From the NCBI GenBank assembly GCA_037976565.1, contig CP137685.1, positions 22,475,420 through 22,539,419 on the forward strand: DNA of 64,000 bases. The letters are read 5' to 3'. Position numbers and translations under genes: made by a program. Position 1 is the stretch's first letter, and every line of letters begins with the position of its first letter. The notes under the pieces are model-generated. The model searched no databases. It was not told the DNA's origin and saw only the letters and a list, made by a program, of their open reading frames with translations. The DNA is from Mesocentrotus franciscanus. Taxonomy: Eukaryota; Echinodermata; Echinoidea; Camarodonta; Strongylocentrotidae. Of the stretch, positions 24,101 through 33,700 are shown in pieces.

Positions 24101-27100
24101 TCAAGCTTTAACAATTTATAACGATTTATAACGGCCTTTAAAGGTACTATATCCCATTTGCAGGCCAAAAAATGAAAAGGTTAAATTCCAACGGCATTTG
24201 AAAGACAATACTAATTTAGAACTTCCCTAAAAAAGGGGACTTGAAAATGTCTTTAAGTGGGAAAATAACGACTATTAGTTGTCGAATCGACTTAGGAGCT
24301 ATAGAGCCAGTAAGTAATAGTCTGATTTTTCAGACCATTGTACCGAATGGTCGTACGTTTTATGCTGCGCAAAGATTCAATCAGTTTAATTTTGGCCATT
24401 ACAAGAAGTGGGTTATTGATGTAGACAAATGCTCATGTACCCTTTACAGCTCATTTTATGTATGTTATTACCAAAGATGAAAAAGCCAGTCAGTCACTCA
24501 ATAGTGTCTGACAGTGAAGTCTAGCAAGTGGGTTTCCTTGCATAATTTGAATATTAGGACACTGCTAACGTTTAAATTTCACAGATAGGACATACATGAC
24601 ATATTCATAATTCCTGCAAAGTTCTACAGAATTTGATGTTGGCTGCAGAAGGGATATAGTATCTTTAAAAGAATTAAGTGACTACAATTTTCACTTTTTT
24701 TTAACATTCTATTTACTGGCAATTGAATCAAAAGAAGGGGTATGAAGTAATACCCATGTTGATGGTAATTTTTTTTGTATCAGGTATTTGAAGCCGTAGT
24801 GTCATGGGTGAAGCAGGATCCAAGTAACCGTAGCGATTACATGCCACAGCTTGTCGAACATGTCAGACTGCCTCTCCTTTCACGGGACTATCTCATCCAA
24901 CGAGTGGAGGAAGAACAGCTCATAAAAGGTATCTCATCGAATTTATGAAGCAGCCATTAAAAAAAACTTCAGGTTTGACCAATATCTGGGCCCTGTCTTA
25001 TAAACAGTTGCGATATCGCAACTTATTTGCGATTGATATCAATCGCAACTATGTACATAAGAGATAGGAGACTGCAAACTTGCGATAGATTGGAGATCAA
25101 TCGCAACATTTTATAAGACGGGGCCCAGGTCTTCTGAAGACGGTTCATGGTTAAAGCTACAACTCATACTGATTTCTGGTCTTCTAAACACAATGCAATT
25201 GCAGAGGAATACAACTCTTAATGATTTCTGGTCATCTAAATGCAATAAATTATAGAGACATAGAAATTTTACTTATTTATGCTTGGTCATCTAAATGTAA
25301 TGCATTGATTGTGGAGGCATACAAATGTTATTAATGTCTGGTCTGCGGAACACAAGAACTAGGATTTTATTTCCTGAACATACCTAGTTTTATGAAGAGA
25401 ATATAAAAAGCTCAAAAATGTTTCTGAAGACATTCTTGAGACAAACAAACAGGTTTGAAAGGTCTTTTCTGGTGCTAGAGTTAATGAATAATCTTAATTT
25501 CTTCCTAGGCAACAGCGATTGTAAAGACTTTCTGATAGAGGCCATGAAATACCATCTATTACCTAAAGAGCAGAGGGGTACAATGAAGAACCCTCGAACC
25601 AGATTACGCACTCCTATTGGACTACCAAAGGTGAGAATGAATATACTTCTAAAATAAGCTTATTTGTTTTTACCCATAGCAGGTCAGAGTTTTCTTGTTT
25701 TCTAAATTAATCAAATTTCCCTTCTTAAATTGGCAACATTTAATCGTATTTTCCACTCCTTCATAGTTTAAGAAAGTAAAAATGTTTATTTGATGAACCA
25801 AAGTGAAAGGAAATTGCAATATTGAACCAAAAATTTGCCAATTTGTGCATACAAATATTTATTTTATATTTTACACCACATTGCCAAATTTAGGGACTTT
25901 AGTAATAATTACAATTAAAATCAAGTAAGTGTCACCACCAAGAGGTTGTGATACTTAAGCCAATCATCGGTTGCTTATTATCCTAATGTTAAAATTGCTG
26001 TGTAAGTGCTACATATTGCTGTAAGAAAACAAAACATATCAATCTGCATATATATATTCCAGTAATCGTATCAAACTATTTTGTTTTATTGATATAGTTA
26101 ATGCTTGTAGTCGGTGGACAAGCCCCCAAAGCTATTCGCAGTGTTGAAGTGTATGATTTCAAGGAAGAGACCTGGACACAAGCAGCTGAGATGCCATCAA
26201 GAAGATGTAGAGCAGGTTAGTGCATTTAATCAATATTAGCCCTCCACCCCCACCATGTTTCATAATATTTCTTGGATTTTAATTGACAAGTAGTAAGCAA
26301 TACACTAATCTGCTAATTGTTTTTTTTTTTTATAAAAGCCTTCAGTAAAGTGATCAGCAAATAAGACATGAAAGAGATCACCGATTGTTACATAAATTGT
26401 CTTTCACGGCTCTGTCTTTGTAACTTGTGTGATACCTTTAAATAAAGCATTTCCTGTAAGCAGCCTCTTTAATCCAATTTCCTTTGGGATTCTGCCTTTA
26501 CTGTACATAACATTTAAAAAACTTGATCTGTCATTTTTATCAAAATCATCTATGACTAGTTACATGAACCTATAAAGATAATGATGTACCATAACTCTTA
26601 GAAAAGGTAAGTGCATGAAATCAGCGTTCATTTAATAGAATGAAATACAGTGAAATCTGTATTTAAAGACCGCTCAAGGGAGACAAGAAAAGCGTTTTTA
26701 TAGGCAGGTGTTCTTTATGTAAAGGTTCCGTAAGTACAGGTTTCAATGAGAAGTGATGTTCAAGGGAAACAAAAAATATAGTCTTTATAGACTGATGGTC
26801 TCTCTAAACAGGGACGGTAAATTATAAAGATTGAATACATTTCCTTGCAGGGGTTGCTGTTTTAAATGGTATGGTGTATGCTGTTGGTGGTTTCAATGGA
26901 TCTCTGAGAGTGAGAACAGTAGACGTTTACGATCCTGTCCGGAACATGTGGTCTTCAGTAGCATCAATGGAAGCAAGACGGAGTACGTTAGGTGTAGCAG
27001 TCTTGAATGGCATGATCTATGCAGTAGGTGGATTTGATGGAACCACTGGTAAGTATATCATGGATCATCTGTCACAGGGTCCTCTTTGACCATGCATCCA

Positions 27101-30100
27101 TCAATGAACATGATAGTGGAGTCAATATGTAACAGGAGTTAATCCATGCAAGTTTTTCTCCTCCTCTCTCTCCACCTCACCTTCCCCTTTCCCTACTCAT
27201 CCTGCCCCTCCTCCTCCTCCTCTTCCTCCTCCTCCTACTGCTCCTCCTCCGCCTCCTCCTCCGCCTCCTCCTCCGCCTCCTCCTCCGCCTCCTCCTCCTC
27301 CGTCCTCGCCTCCCTTTTTTTTGGATAAACCTTTTTCTTCCTCCTGGAAAATACAAATTATTGTTGCCAATTTGAGGAGGAGAAGCTGATTCATGTAGAC
27401 CTTTATAAACTCTGAAGTGATTTCGGCTAATAATGTGTCTTAATTGTTTCAGGATTGAGTAGTGTAGAGGCATACGATCCTAAGATGAATGAATGGAGAC
27501 CTGTAGCACAGATGAACACAAGACGGAGTAGTGTCGGAGTGGCTGTCCTTAATGGTATGTTATTTAGTATTACATAAATGGCTGTCCTTAAAGCTAATCT
27601 TGAGCTCTGGTATGGGAATCGTATGTCAAGAGAACATGGCTCTATTCATTCTGGATTGTTTATCCTGCAGTAGATTGGTTTTTGAACCAGTAAAAAAAAT
27701 CTTGAACATTCAATAAGTTTTGTTGGATTCTGTGAGAATTTATTTTCTATCATTACTAGAACTCAAGCTTATCTTTAATGGTATGTTCTTTTAAGTATTA
27801 AAGTATTAGTAGTATCACCCATTATCTGTGTATGCATGTATAGGATTTAAATGTTATAATCATACATCTATTGTAAACAGTCTGTTTATTTCAGGCCTCG
27901 TGGCAAATAAAAGGAAGTCAAGAGAAATATGAAATTGACATTTAACGCAGCCACTACTCGCAAATAGTTTCCAGGTTTGATTTGACTGATATTCACTGAA
28001 TGTTTATTGGTAATTTATTGATTTCACTAATTTGTTGTTGGAGCTGCAGCACTTTTGGTTCCAAGTGGGAACGTTTATTAAGGGAATTAATGTAAATATT
28101 CTAAAAGATTGGATCATTTAAGTCGATGAAGCCTGAACGTGTAGAGCTTACTTTTATAAGTTCTAACAGTACATAATGTATTGATGAAGTTAAAGGGAAA
28201 AAACAGGTAGTCTTAATAACAAAAATACTTCATTTATATAGCATCAAAGTTTGTAAGAGTTTACAGATGCACCATATAAGAATAGTCTTGGAAAGGACTG
28301 CTTGGGTATTCTTCCAATAAAAGGTCTGAAAAGAACTGTTTCTTGAAGGAAGAGTGGTCTCAAAATGTAACGATGTGCTTCATTTTTTTGTCACAAGTTG
28401 TCTGTGATACTTTGCACCTTTCAAGGAATCTAAACATTAAAAGTTTTCCTTGAAACTGGTATTTTTTAAATGGCACTGTAGATATTTAACTGATATAATT
28501 GTATATGTGTGTTGTTTGTACAGGTTTTCTGTATGCTGTAGGAGGCTATGATGGAGCCTCAAGGCATTGTCTCAGTTCAGTAGAAAGATACGACCCAGCT
28601 GATAATAAATGGTCCACTGTGGCTGAGATGAGTACAAGGAGGAGTGGAGCAGGTAAACTAAAGTGTCACATTCAAGGTTCAGATATGATGTGACAAAACC
28701 ACAGTGGTCTTTAATGATGACGTAAAGTGTAATGTGCTTCACATTTCTGAATCTTATAACACAGGACTCAAGGAATCACCCACTAGTCCTTTGTTGCACG
28801 CAGTTGACATTACACAAATAATCCATGTCTGCGAGTGCATTAGTGATAATGCACTGCACGCAGGTTAAGTCACAGTAGGATAATGAACGAGACTTGTCTA
28901 ATTCATTGTCCGTCTCATTGTGACTTAACCAAGTGCAGTGCATATCACTAGTGCACGAGCTAAAAACATGTATTATTAGTTTTATAAGATGGGTCTACAA
29001 TATGAGTATTAAGTCGAGAAATTGACGGTAATTAATTTGTTGTCACAAAATTGCACTCCCCGTGCATACAGTAAAAATGAATGCACACGCACGTGATCCA
29101 TTTGGATGCTTCTCATTTGCTACATTCTTGAACCCATTTTATAATCATTATTAATACACGCGAAAAAAAAGCCATGATTTGATGACAAATGATTTTACTC
29201 GAACCAATGATAGTCTCATGTATTAAAGTGTGCAATGAAAACTTCATTCCATTATCATCTCTTCCTTTCTTTCCCTTTCCTTCATACTTCTTCCTCAATT
29301 CCTCTAAACGGCCCATATGTGAGTTCTTTTGATGAAAGAACATATCAACAGCCTTTTCAGTAATGCTACTACATGGTGTTACCAAAAGCTTCCATTTGTA
29401 ATTTTACTCTTATTATATTTGTGCCTGTAGGTGTTGGTGTAGTGGATGGTTTACTCTATGCAGTCGGAGGTCATGATGGTCCTATGGTTAGGAAAAGTGT
29501 TGAGGTATACAACCCAGACTCAGATAGATGGTCACAGGTAGCTGACATGACTCTCTGTCGGAGGAACGCAGGTATCGTATCTTCTTTCTTCTCTTTTTGT
29601 CTTTCAAAAAATTTGCATTTATCAATTAAATGCAGGGTATTTTTACTGACATCGCTACCACTGCTATAATGTATTTTTAGTTGTGCCATCTTTCGGTGAA
29701 GGTGTATGTAGAGCGATTTCCTGTTCCTGTACCCAAGCATCATGCAGTTGGTGATTCATTGTGGGACATGGCTATCGACACTTACGGACATTGTGAGCAG
29801 CAGATGGCAGTATACGTAAATCTGAAGTAGTGTCAGTAGAATGCCTTGCGTTTTTAAACTACATGCCTTGTTGTTCATTATGTATGTCAAACTCTTTGTT
29901 TTTCCCCAATGTCTTCTCTTAATGAAAGATATGAATTCAATAACAGCTATATCTCCATTTCAAACAATATGAGATGGTGTCAGTTGATACATATGCATTT
30001 TTAATGGGTTCGATGATTAATAGGGTAGAGATATGCTTCAATTCATATAAAACATAATACATTGAATTATTGACAGCAATGTTAAAAGGGAATTATCTTC

Positions 30101-30746
30101 ATCATATGAAATGTAATTACACTCAACTCCTTTACAGCATTCCAGTCAGTCACCATTTTGTAGACTGATTAGCATCACCTAATCCAATCACAGATGTTCT
30201 TATTGGGAGAACACACTTACCGGTAGTTAGATAAATACCAAGTTTAAGGACGTAGATGTATAGTTGTCAAGTGATTTAAACGGTTTACTGGAATTGCGAA
30301 GGTTGTGGATTCAAGCCACGATGAGGCACTATTGTCCTTTAGCTGGACGTTAGACAAAAGAACCCTCAATACATTCTTCCCTCAGTAATATATAATTTAC
30401 CTAATTTATGAGTTTTATGTTTCTCTTAATTGATATTATTATAATTTTGTATTGATATTATTATAATGTTTATGTCTTTGTAGGCGTAGCATCGGTGAAT
30501 GGACTCCTGTATGTAGTAGGCGGAGACGATGGAACGTCGAATCTTGCCTCAGTAGAATGCTTTAACCCAAGAACTGATAATTGGTCACTGGTTCGCACAA
30601 ACATGACAACGGGTCGCAGTTATTCCGGAATAGCGACCATCGACAAGGTTCCATCGCTGAACGCTTACCGGGAAGCGAACTCGTTACAGTGGGATCCAGA
30701 AAGCATGAAGACTGAAGGAGCTTATGCACAGCTACCCAACCCGTGA
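21061..30746 (+). CDS. KLHL3: Kelch-like protein 2/3 ortholog (BTB-BACK-Kelch CUL3 adaptor), complete, 12 coding exons
   Basis: Joining 21061-21179, 22024-22252, 23000-23175, 23601-23697, 24784-24928, 25509-25630, 26098-26215, 26851-27048, 27453-27554, 28524-28652, 29431-29571 and 30484-30746 gives 612 residues in one frame. Every intron is GT-AG. BTB spans about residues 37-150 ([20 protein letters not shown]), BACK about 155-257 ([17 protein letters not shown]), then six Kelch blades (297-590), each with a GG doublet and a late Trp. The protein matches vertebrate KLHL2/KLHL3 along its length (587-593 aa) with a longer C-terminal tail. The family links CUL3 to substrates through the Kelch propeller; for KLHL3 these are WNK kinases. 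RRSS at 425-428 aligns with the regulatory phosphosite of human KLHL3, and CRRNAG near 521-526 contains the arginine mutated in human hyperkalaemic hypertension (from memory). It could be the single ancestor of both KLHL2 and KLHL3. Confidence 0.95.
21893..21990 (+). mobile_element. SINE 3'-end fragment in KLHL intron 1
   Basis: 'agggccctcaggtagaacag', 'tactgatgaggctaccctgg' and 'aaacaagac' followed by a (GTT/ATT)n tail match the 3' half of the SINE at 38693-38990 in opposite orientation. Confidence 0.7.
22024..22252 (+). CDS. KLHL3: KLHL2/3 coding exon 2 (BTB core)
   Basis: Follows 'tgtgacag' and ends 'gttcag|gtcagt'. Encodes [20 protein letters not shown] and on to [16 protein letters not shown], the BTB fold that binds CUL3 and dimerises. 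Confidence 0.95.
23000..23175 (+). CDS. KLHL3: KLHL2/3 coding exon 3 (end of BTB, start of BACK)
   Basis: Acceptor 'ataccgtag', donor 'cttcag|gtatgt'. Encodes [20 protein letters not shown] through [17 protein letters not shown], the 3-box/BACK start. Confidence 0.95.
23601..23697 (+). CDS. KLHL3: KLHL2/3 coding exon 4 (BACK)
   Basis: Acceptor 'tctgatctag', donor 'gaagag|gtaagt'. Encodes [20 protein letters not shown] through [11 protein letters not shown]. The last ~45 bases and the donor are repeated twice more in the following intron at a 90-bp period. Confidence 0.93.
23653..23912 (+). repeat. Three tandem 90-bp copies spanning the exon 4 splice donor
   Basis: The word 'cacctgacagtccattc' starts at 23671, 23761 and 23851, exactly 90 bp apart. 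Copy 1 is the real exon end with donor GT at 23698. Copies 2 and 3 carry donors at 23788 (gtaagt) and 23878 (gtcagt). Extending the exon past the first donor reads VSDHMIAD and then TGA, so the later donors would truncate the protein. Copy 3 has more substitutions. Confidence 0.95.
24784..24928 (+). CDS. KLHL3: KLHL2/3 coding exon 5 (BACK)
   Basis: Acceptor 'tttgtatcag', donor 'aaaag|gtatct'. Encodes [20 protein letters not shown] through [20 protein letters not shown]. Confidence 0.95.
24988..25126. mobile_element. Palindromic MITE, GGGCCC..TTATAA type, in a KLHL intron
   Basis: Starts GGGCCCTGTCTTATAAACAG and ends TTTTATAAGACGGGGCCC. The interior 'gcgattgatatcaatcgc' is also palindromic. 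Related ends occur at 35802-35946. Confidence 0.8.
25509..25630 (+). CDS. KLHL3: KLHL2/3 coding exon 6 (end of BACK)
   Basis: Acceptor 'cttcctag', donor 'ccaaag|gtgaga'. Encodes [20 protein letters not shown], then [14 protein letters not shown], the linker to the Kelch propeller. Confidence 0.95.
26098..26215 (+). CDS. KLHL3: KLHL2/3 coding exon 7 (Kelch blade 1)
   Basis: Acceptor 'attgatatag', donor 'gcag|gttagt'. Encodes [20 protein letters not shown] and on to [10 protein letters not shown]. Confidence 0.95.
26851..27048 (+). CDS. KLHL3: KLHL2/3 coding exon 8 (Kelch blade 2)
   Basis: Acceptor 'tccttgcag', donor 'actg|gtaagt'. Encodes [20 protein letters not shown] through [13 protein letters not shown] and the first strands of blade 3 ([13 protein letters not shown]). 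Confidence 0.95.
27201..27312. repeat. (CCT)n / (CTCCGC)n microsatellite in a KLHL intron
   Basis: About 110 bp of near-pure CCT with interspersed CCG triplets. It gives Arg-rich and Gly-rich open frames on the minus strand by chance. Confidence 0.92.
27453..27554 (+). CDS. KLHL3: KLHL2/3 coding exon 9 (Kelch blade 3)
   Basis: Acceptor 'attgtttcag', donor 'aatg|gtatgt'. Encodes [20 protein letters not shown] then [15 protein letters not shown], including the RRSS kinase motif. Confidence 0.95.
27539..27795 (+). repeat. 39-bp duplication of the exon 9 end, second copy split by a TTAA MITE
   Basis: 'tggctgtccttaatggtatgtt' spans the exon end and donor at 27539-27560. The same word starts again near 27579 but is cut after 'gtccttaa'. 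It resumes on the far side of the MITE as 'ttaatggtatgttct' and 'aagtatta' (27775-27795). The junction was therefore duplicated first and the element inserted into the spare copy. Confidence 0.85.
27592..27774. mobile_element. TTAA-target MITE, short copy (183 bp)
   Basis: TTAA flanks both sides (27588-27591 and 27775-27778). Ends are AGCTAATCTTGAG and CTCAAGCTTATCT. It matches 20632-21000 in opposite orientation with the middle missing. The TTAA target duplication suggests piggyBac-type mobilisation. Confidence 0.85.
28524..28652 (+). CDS. KLHL3: KLHL2/3 coding exon 10 (Kelch blade 4)
   Basis: Acceptor 'gtttgtacag', donor 'gcag|gtaaac'. Encodes [20 protein letters not shown] through [10 protein letters not shown]. 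Confidence 0.95.
28833..28964. repeat. Imperfect palindrome (MITE-like) in a KLHL intron
   Basis: 'gcgagtgcattagtgataatgcactg' and 'gttaagtcacag..aacgagac' are echoed in reverse complement by 'gtctcattgtgacttaac' and 'cagtgcatatcactagtgcac'. A related half-element lies near 39840-39890 ('cacagcacagtgcatctgca'). Confidence 0.65.
29431..29571 (+). CDS. KLHL3: KLHL2/3 coding exon 11 (Kelch blade 5)
   Basis: Acceptor 'gtgcctgtag', donor 'gcag|gtatcg'. Encodes [20 protein letters not shown] through [10 protein letters not shown]. Confidence 0.95.
30484..30746 (+). CDS. KLHL3: KLHL2/3 coding exon 12 (Kelch blade 6 and C-terminal tail)
   Basis: Acceptor 'tctttgtag'. Encodes [20 protein letters not shown] through [11 protein letters not shown], then a tail of about 35 residues ending AYAQLPNP before TGA at 30744-30746. 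The tail is longer than in vertebrate KLHL2/3, which stop shortly after blade 6. Confidence 0.95.
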
Positions 30747-33700
30747 TAAGGTGCTTGCGTTGGATCGGTTGATGATATGTATGAGAGGATGCGACAGATG
30801 CAAAGCTAAATTGCCCGAAGGATGCTGTTGAACACTGTGTGACATAAAGTGCTTGGACGTGATTTGAGCTTCAGTTCTATGTGCATGTCAATGATTTTCA
30901 TGCCTTATAGTGAGCAATCAATCAGTTTGAAAGAATTCTTCATGGACTTTTATTTATCTGGTTGATGACGACAAGTATTCGAGTGTATATTTAACCGTTA
31001 TATTCAACTCTGGATGGCAGTGCAATGGGCTGAATAGGTATCTCGCTTCGTGGTTTATTGGAACGAGGAATCAGTAGAAACAACTGCTTTTCTTCATACC
31101 ACATAAACTTGAGCTCTCAATCACATATTTAAAAGAGAAATCATACCTGTGATCCTTTCTCTGTGGGTTTATATGCAATTAGTAGTATTCAGTTTGTCCT
31201 TTATGTTGAGTTTGGAGTCATAAGTGGTTAAAAGGCTACAATCTGTTCTCATCATTCAAAGAAACACTCTGCTCTGTTTTTTTAAAAGGAAGTTTTGTAA
31301 AAAGTATTTATTGACCTTATTTCTTGTGTGTTAAATGTGATCTAATGCAGATCTTTTCAGCAATGTATGATAAATGTCTGTGAACTACGAACCACTGAAT
31401 ATATATTGTCTGTATGCAAAATATATTGAATCATGTGACCAAACAATTTCTTCTCCATTTCCAAGCTTATGAAGTATTCATGAGCTGAGTAATCTATAAT
31501 ATATTTCAAAGACTTTCTGTGTATCACTATCGGGCAATAATGCCATCACAATTAACAAGAGACAGCCTTTTGCCACGAGATTTGCGTATAACGATGATCA
31601 TCACATCTCCTATCAAATTCACTTGGGTTCTCTCAAAATCAGAATTTATGGAAAGGGCATCCACCAACACAATAAACCAATTTGTAGTTAGCTTTGGTAC
31701 AAATGACCCACAAAATATCCACCGATCTTTTACACATGGAGACGTCTCACTTGGTGCATTTTAGAATAATCATTGCCAAAGTGATGGAGGTGTCTCATGA
31801 ATCCCTTTTGTTTCTCCCTCTTGAGAGGAATACTTCCACCTGTGTATCAGAGAATGTACCATCGGCGAATGAATGAATAATGATTCCATTACTTTCATGA
31901 ACACGTAAACAGCAGTTGTCTAGATGGGTTTTACAGGTCTTTTTATTACAAATGACCTTAACCTGCCCATGTGAAGATAGAGGAGCTCAGAAGTGGCTGG
32001 GGATGTTTTGGAATACACAAATCTCTGATTCAAAATACAAGGGTTGTTGTAGAGTGCAACAAAATCCACGATCTCCATTTTAAGGACTGTTATTGGATCA
32101 TAGATTCATGGTATGGATTTTTCTCTGTTGTTTATTTCCTTTTTTTTAATTAGGGGGAGGGGGGTACCTTGCTCATGCTAATATTTCATAACTGCACCAC
32201 CACCCCCCCTCCAATGATCGATCCCACTGATAATAAATTTCAACTATTCCTAGAACTTGTCTGACCTTCTTCCTCTCGAGTTACTACACAAGCCCTGTCC
32301 AGTGCAGGATCTGGCCATGGCGTTGAACCCCTTCCAGGACTTTGTGGGTACAGGGTTCTGGGAGGAGGGGGCAGACTTAATGGTGTTTCATCGTCTTTCC
32401 TCCCCACAGTCGATCATAGCTCCCCCATCATTACTCTACCCCCCATTTATGCATGTTATTAAGTTGAAGATCAAGAAATTGTTTGTTTCAGAGACGGAAG
32501 GACCGAGTGCATTGACTCTTGTGTTAATGCGTAACATCCAAAATGGAAGAATGGAAATCCTGGCAGTCATCTGTATTTTGAAATGACAAGGAGTATGAGA
32601 AGTATAGGCTTATATTTAAAAAGCTGCTGTCAGTATGTTATGAAAGCTCTAGGAGGATAAGATTAGATATGGCTACAAATAGGGGTGACCCCCCCCCCCC
32701 ACCTTCTCTGGTGCTATTTTTTAAGCATATTAGCAGCTTACAATTTGCCGAGAGTAAACATTCATGTTATCTCTTAATTTTAAAATAAGGAGCCCCTTCA
32801 CTCGGCATTGAAAATCACAATCGAGTATCGAACCGACCAGAAGCAACCTGATAGCTTGCTCCCAAGTCTTTGTTATATGGGCAAAAGTGGGATTTTCTTA
32901 TTGGAAGAACCAACCTTAAATGTTTATTTACACCATACTATGAATGTTAAATACTGACAACAGTGATGACAGATGTGTGTTGTGCAAATGCAAGAATAGT
33001 AAAACTTAAAGAATTTCCAAAAATTTTACATCTATGGAATATGTATTACATTCCCCCTGCACATTGCTTTAATTGATATGTCGTATGTTTGGAGCCAGAA
33101 GGGCATTAATAGGGAAAGCCAACCATGGCAGTAGACTACTCTAAAAGAAAGCAGAAAATCAGAGAAGCAGATTGGTGACAGTTTGAACGATACGTATGGG
33201 CACTTCAAATTGGCTGAATCGGCAGTGTCACTTTCCAAACAACTTGCTCATTTGTTCCAACAAACAAAATGACTAAAATTTCAATTTTTCAAATTGTATG
33301 ACTCGAGAGGATCTTTTCTTTTTAGAGACACTTCAATATATGCTACCTGTAAGACATGCCCTATTAAGGGAGAAGGCACTTATTTATGATATTTGTGTAC
33401 ACAACAAATAGTCACAATCTACTGACCAAATTGTCAATTTGCGATTCGCATAGATTTAGTGATCTCATAATTCAAACACTCATAACTTTCTTATTATTGG
33501 TTGAATTAGTGTCAAAACTGTCACTTTTCTGTTTCTCTTATTTTTGCCGCTTTCAAGCAAATGAACTTATTCCAAAGGTTGGATTGCCCTTTAACTTGTA
33601 TACTATACAGTAAACCCCCTTCTGGCTCTAAACAGACGATATTGTACTCCAGAGTTTTAGTCTAGTAGGAAAAAAAACCCATATTAAAAAGAGTAAATCT

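Noticed and set aside
27177..27473. Arg-rich and Gly-rich minus-strand frames
   Set aside because: They arise from the (CCT)n microsatellite within a KLHL intron.
32257..32586. 109-codon open frame downstream of KLHL
   Set aside because: No recognisable domain, no conserved splice sites and ordinary base composition; not enough to call a gene.
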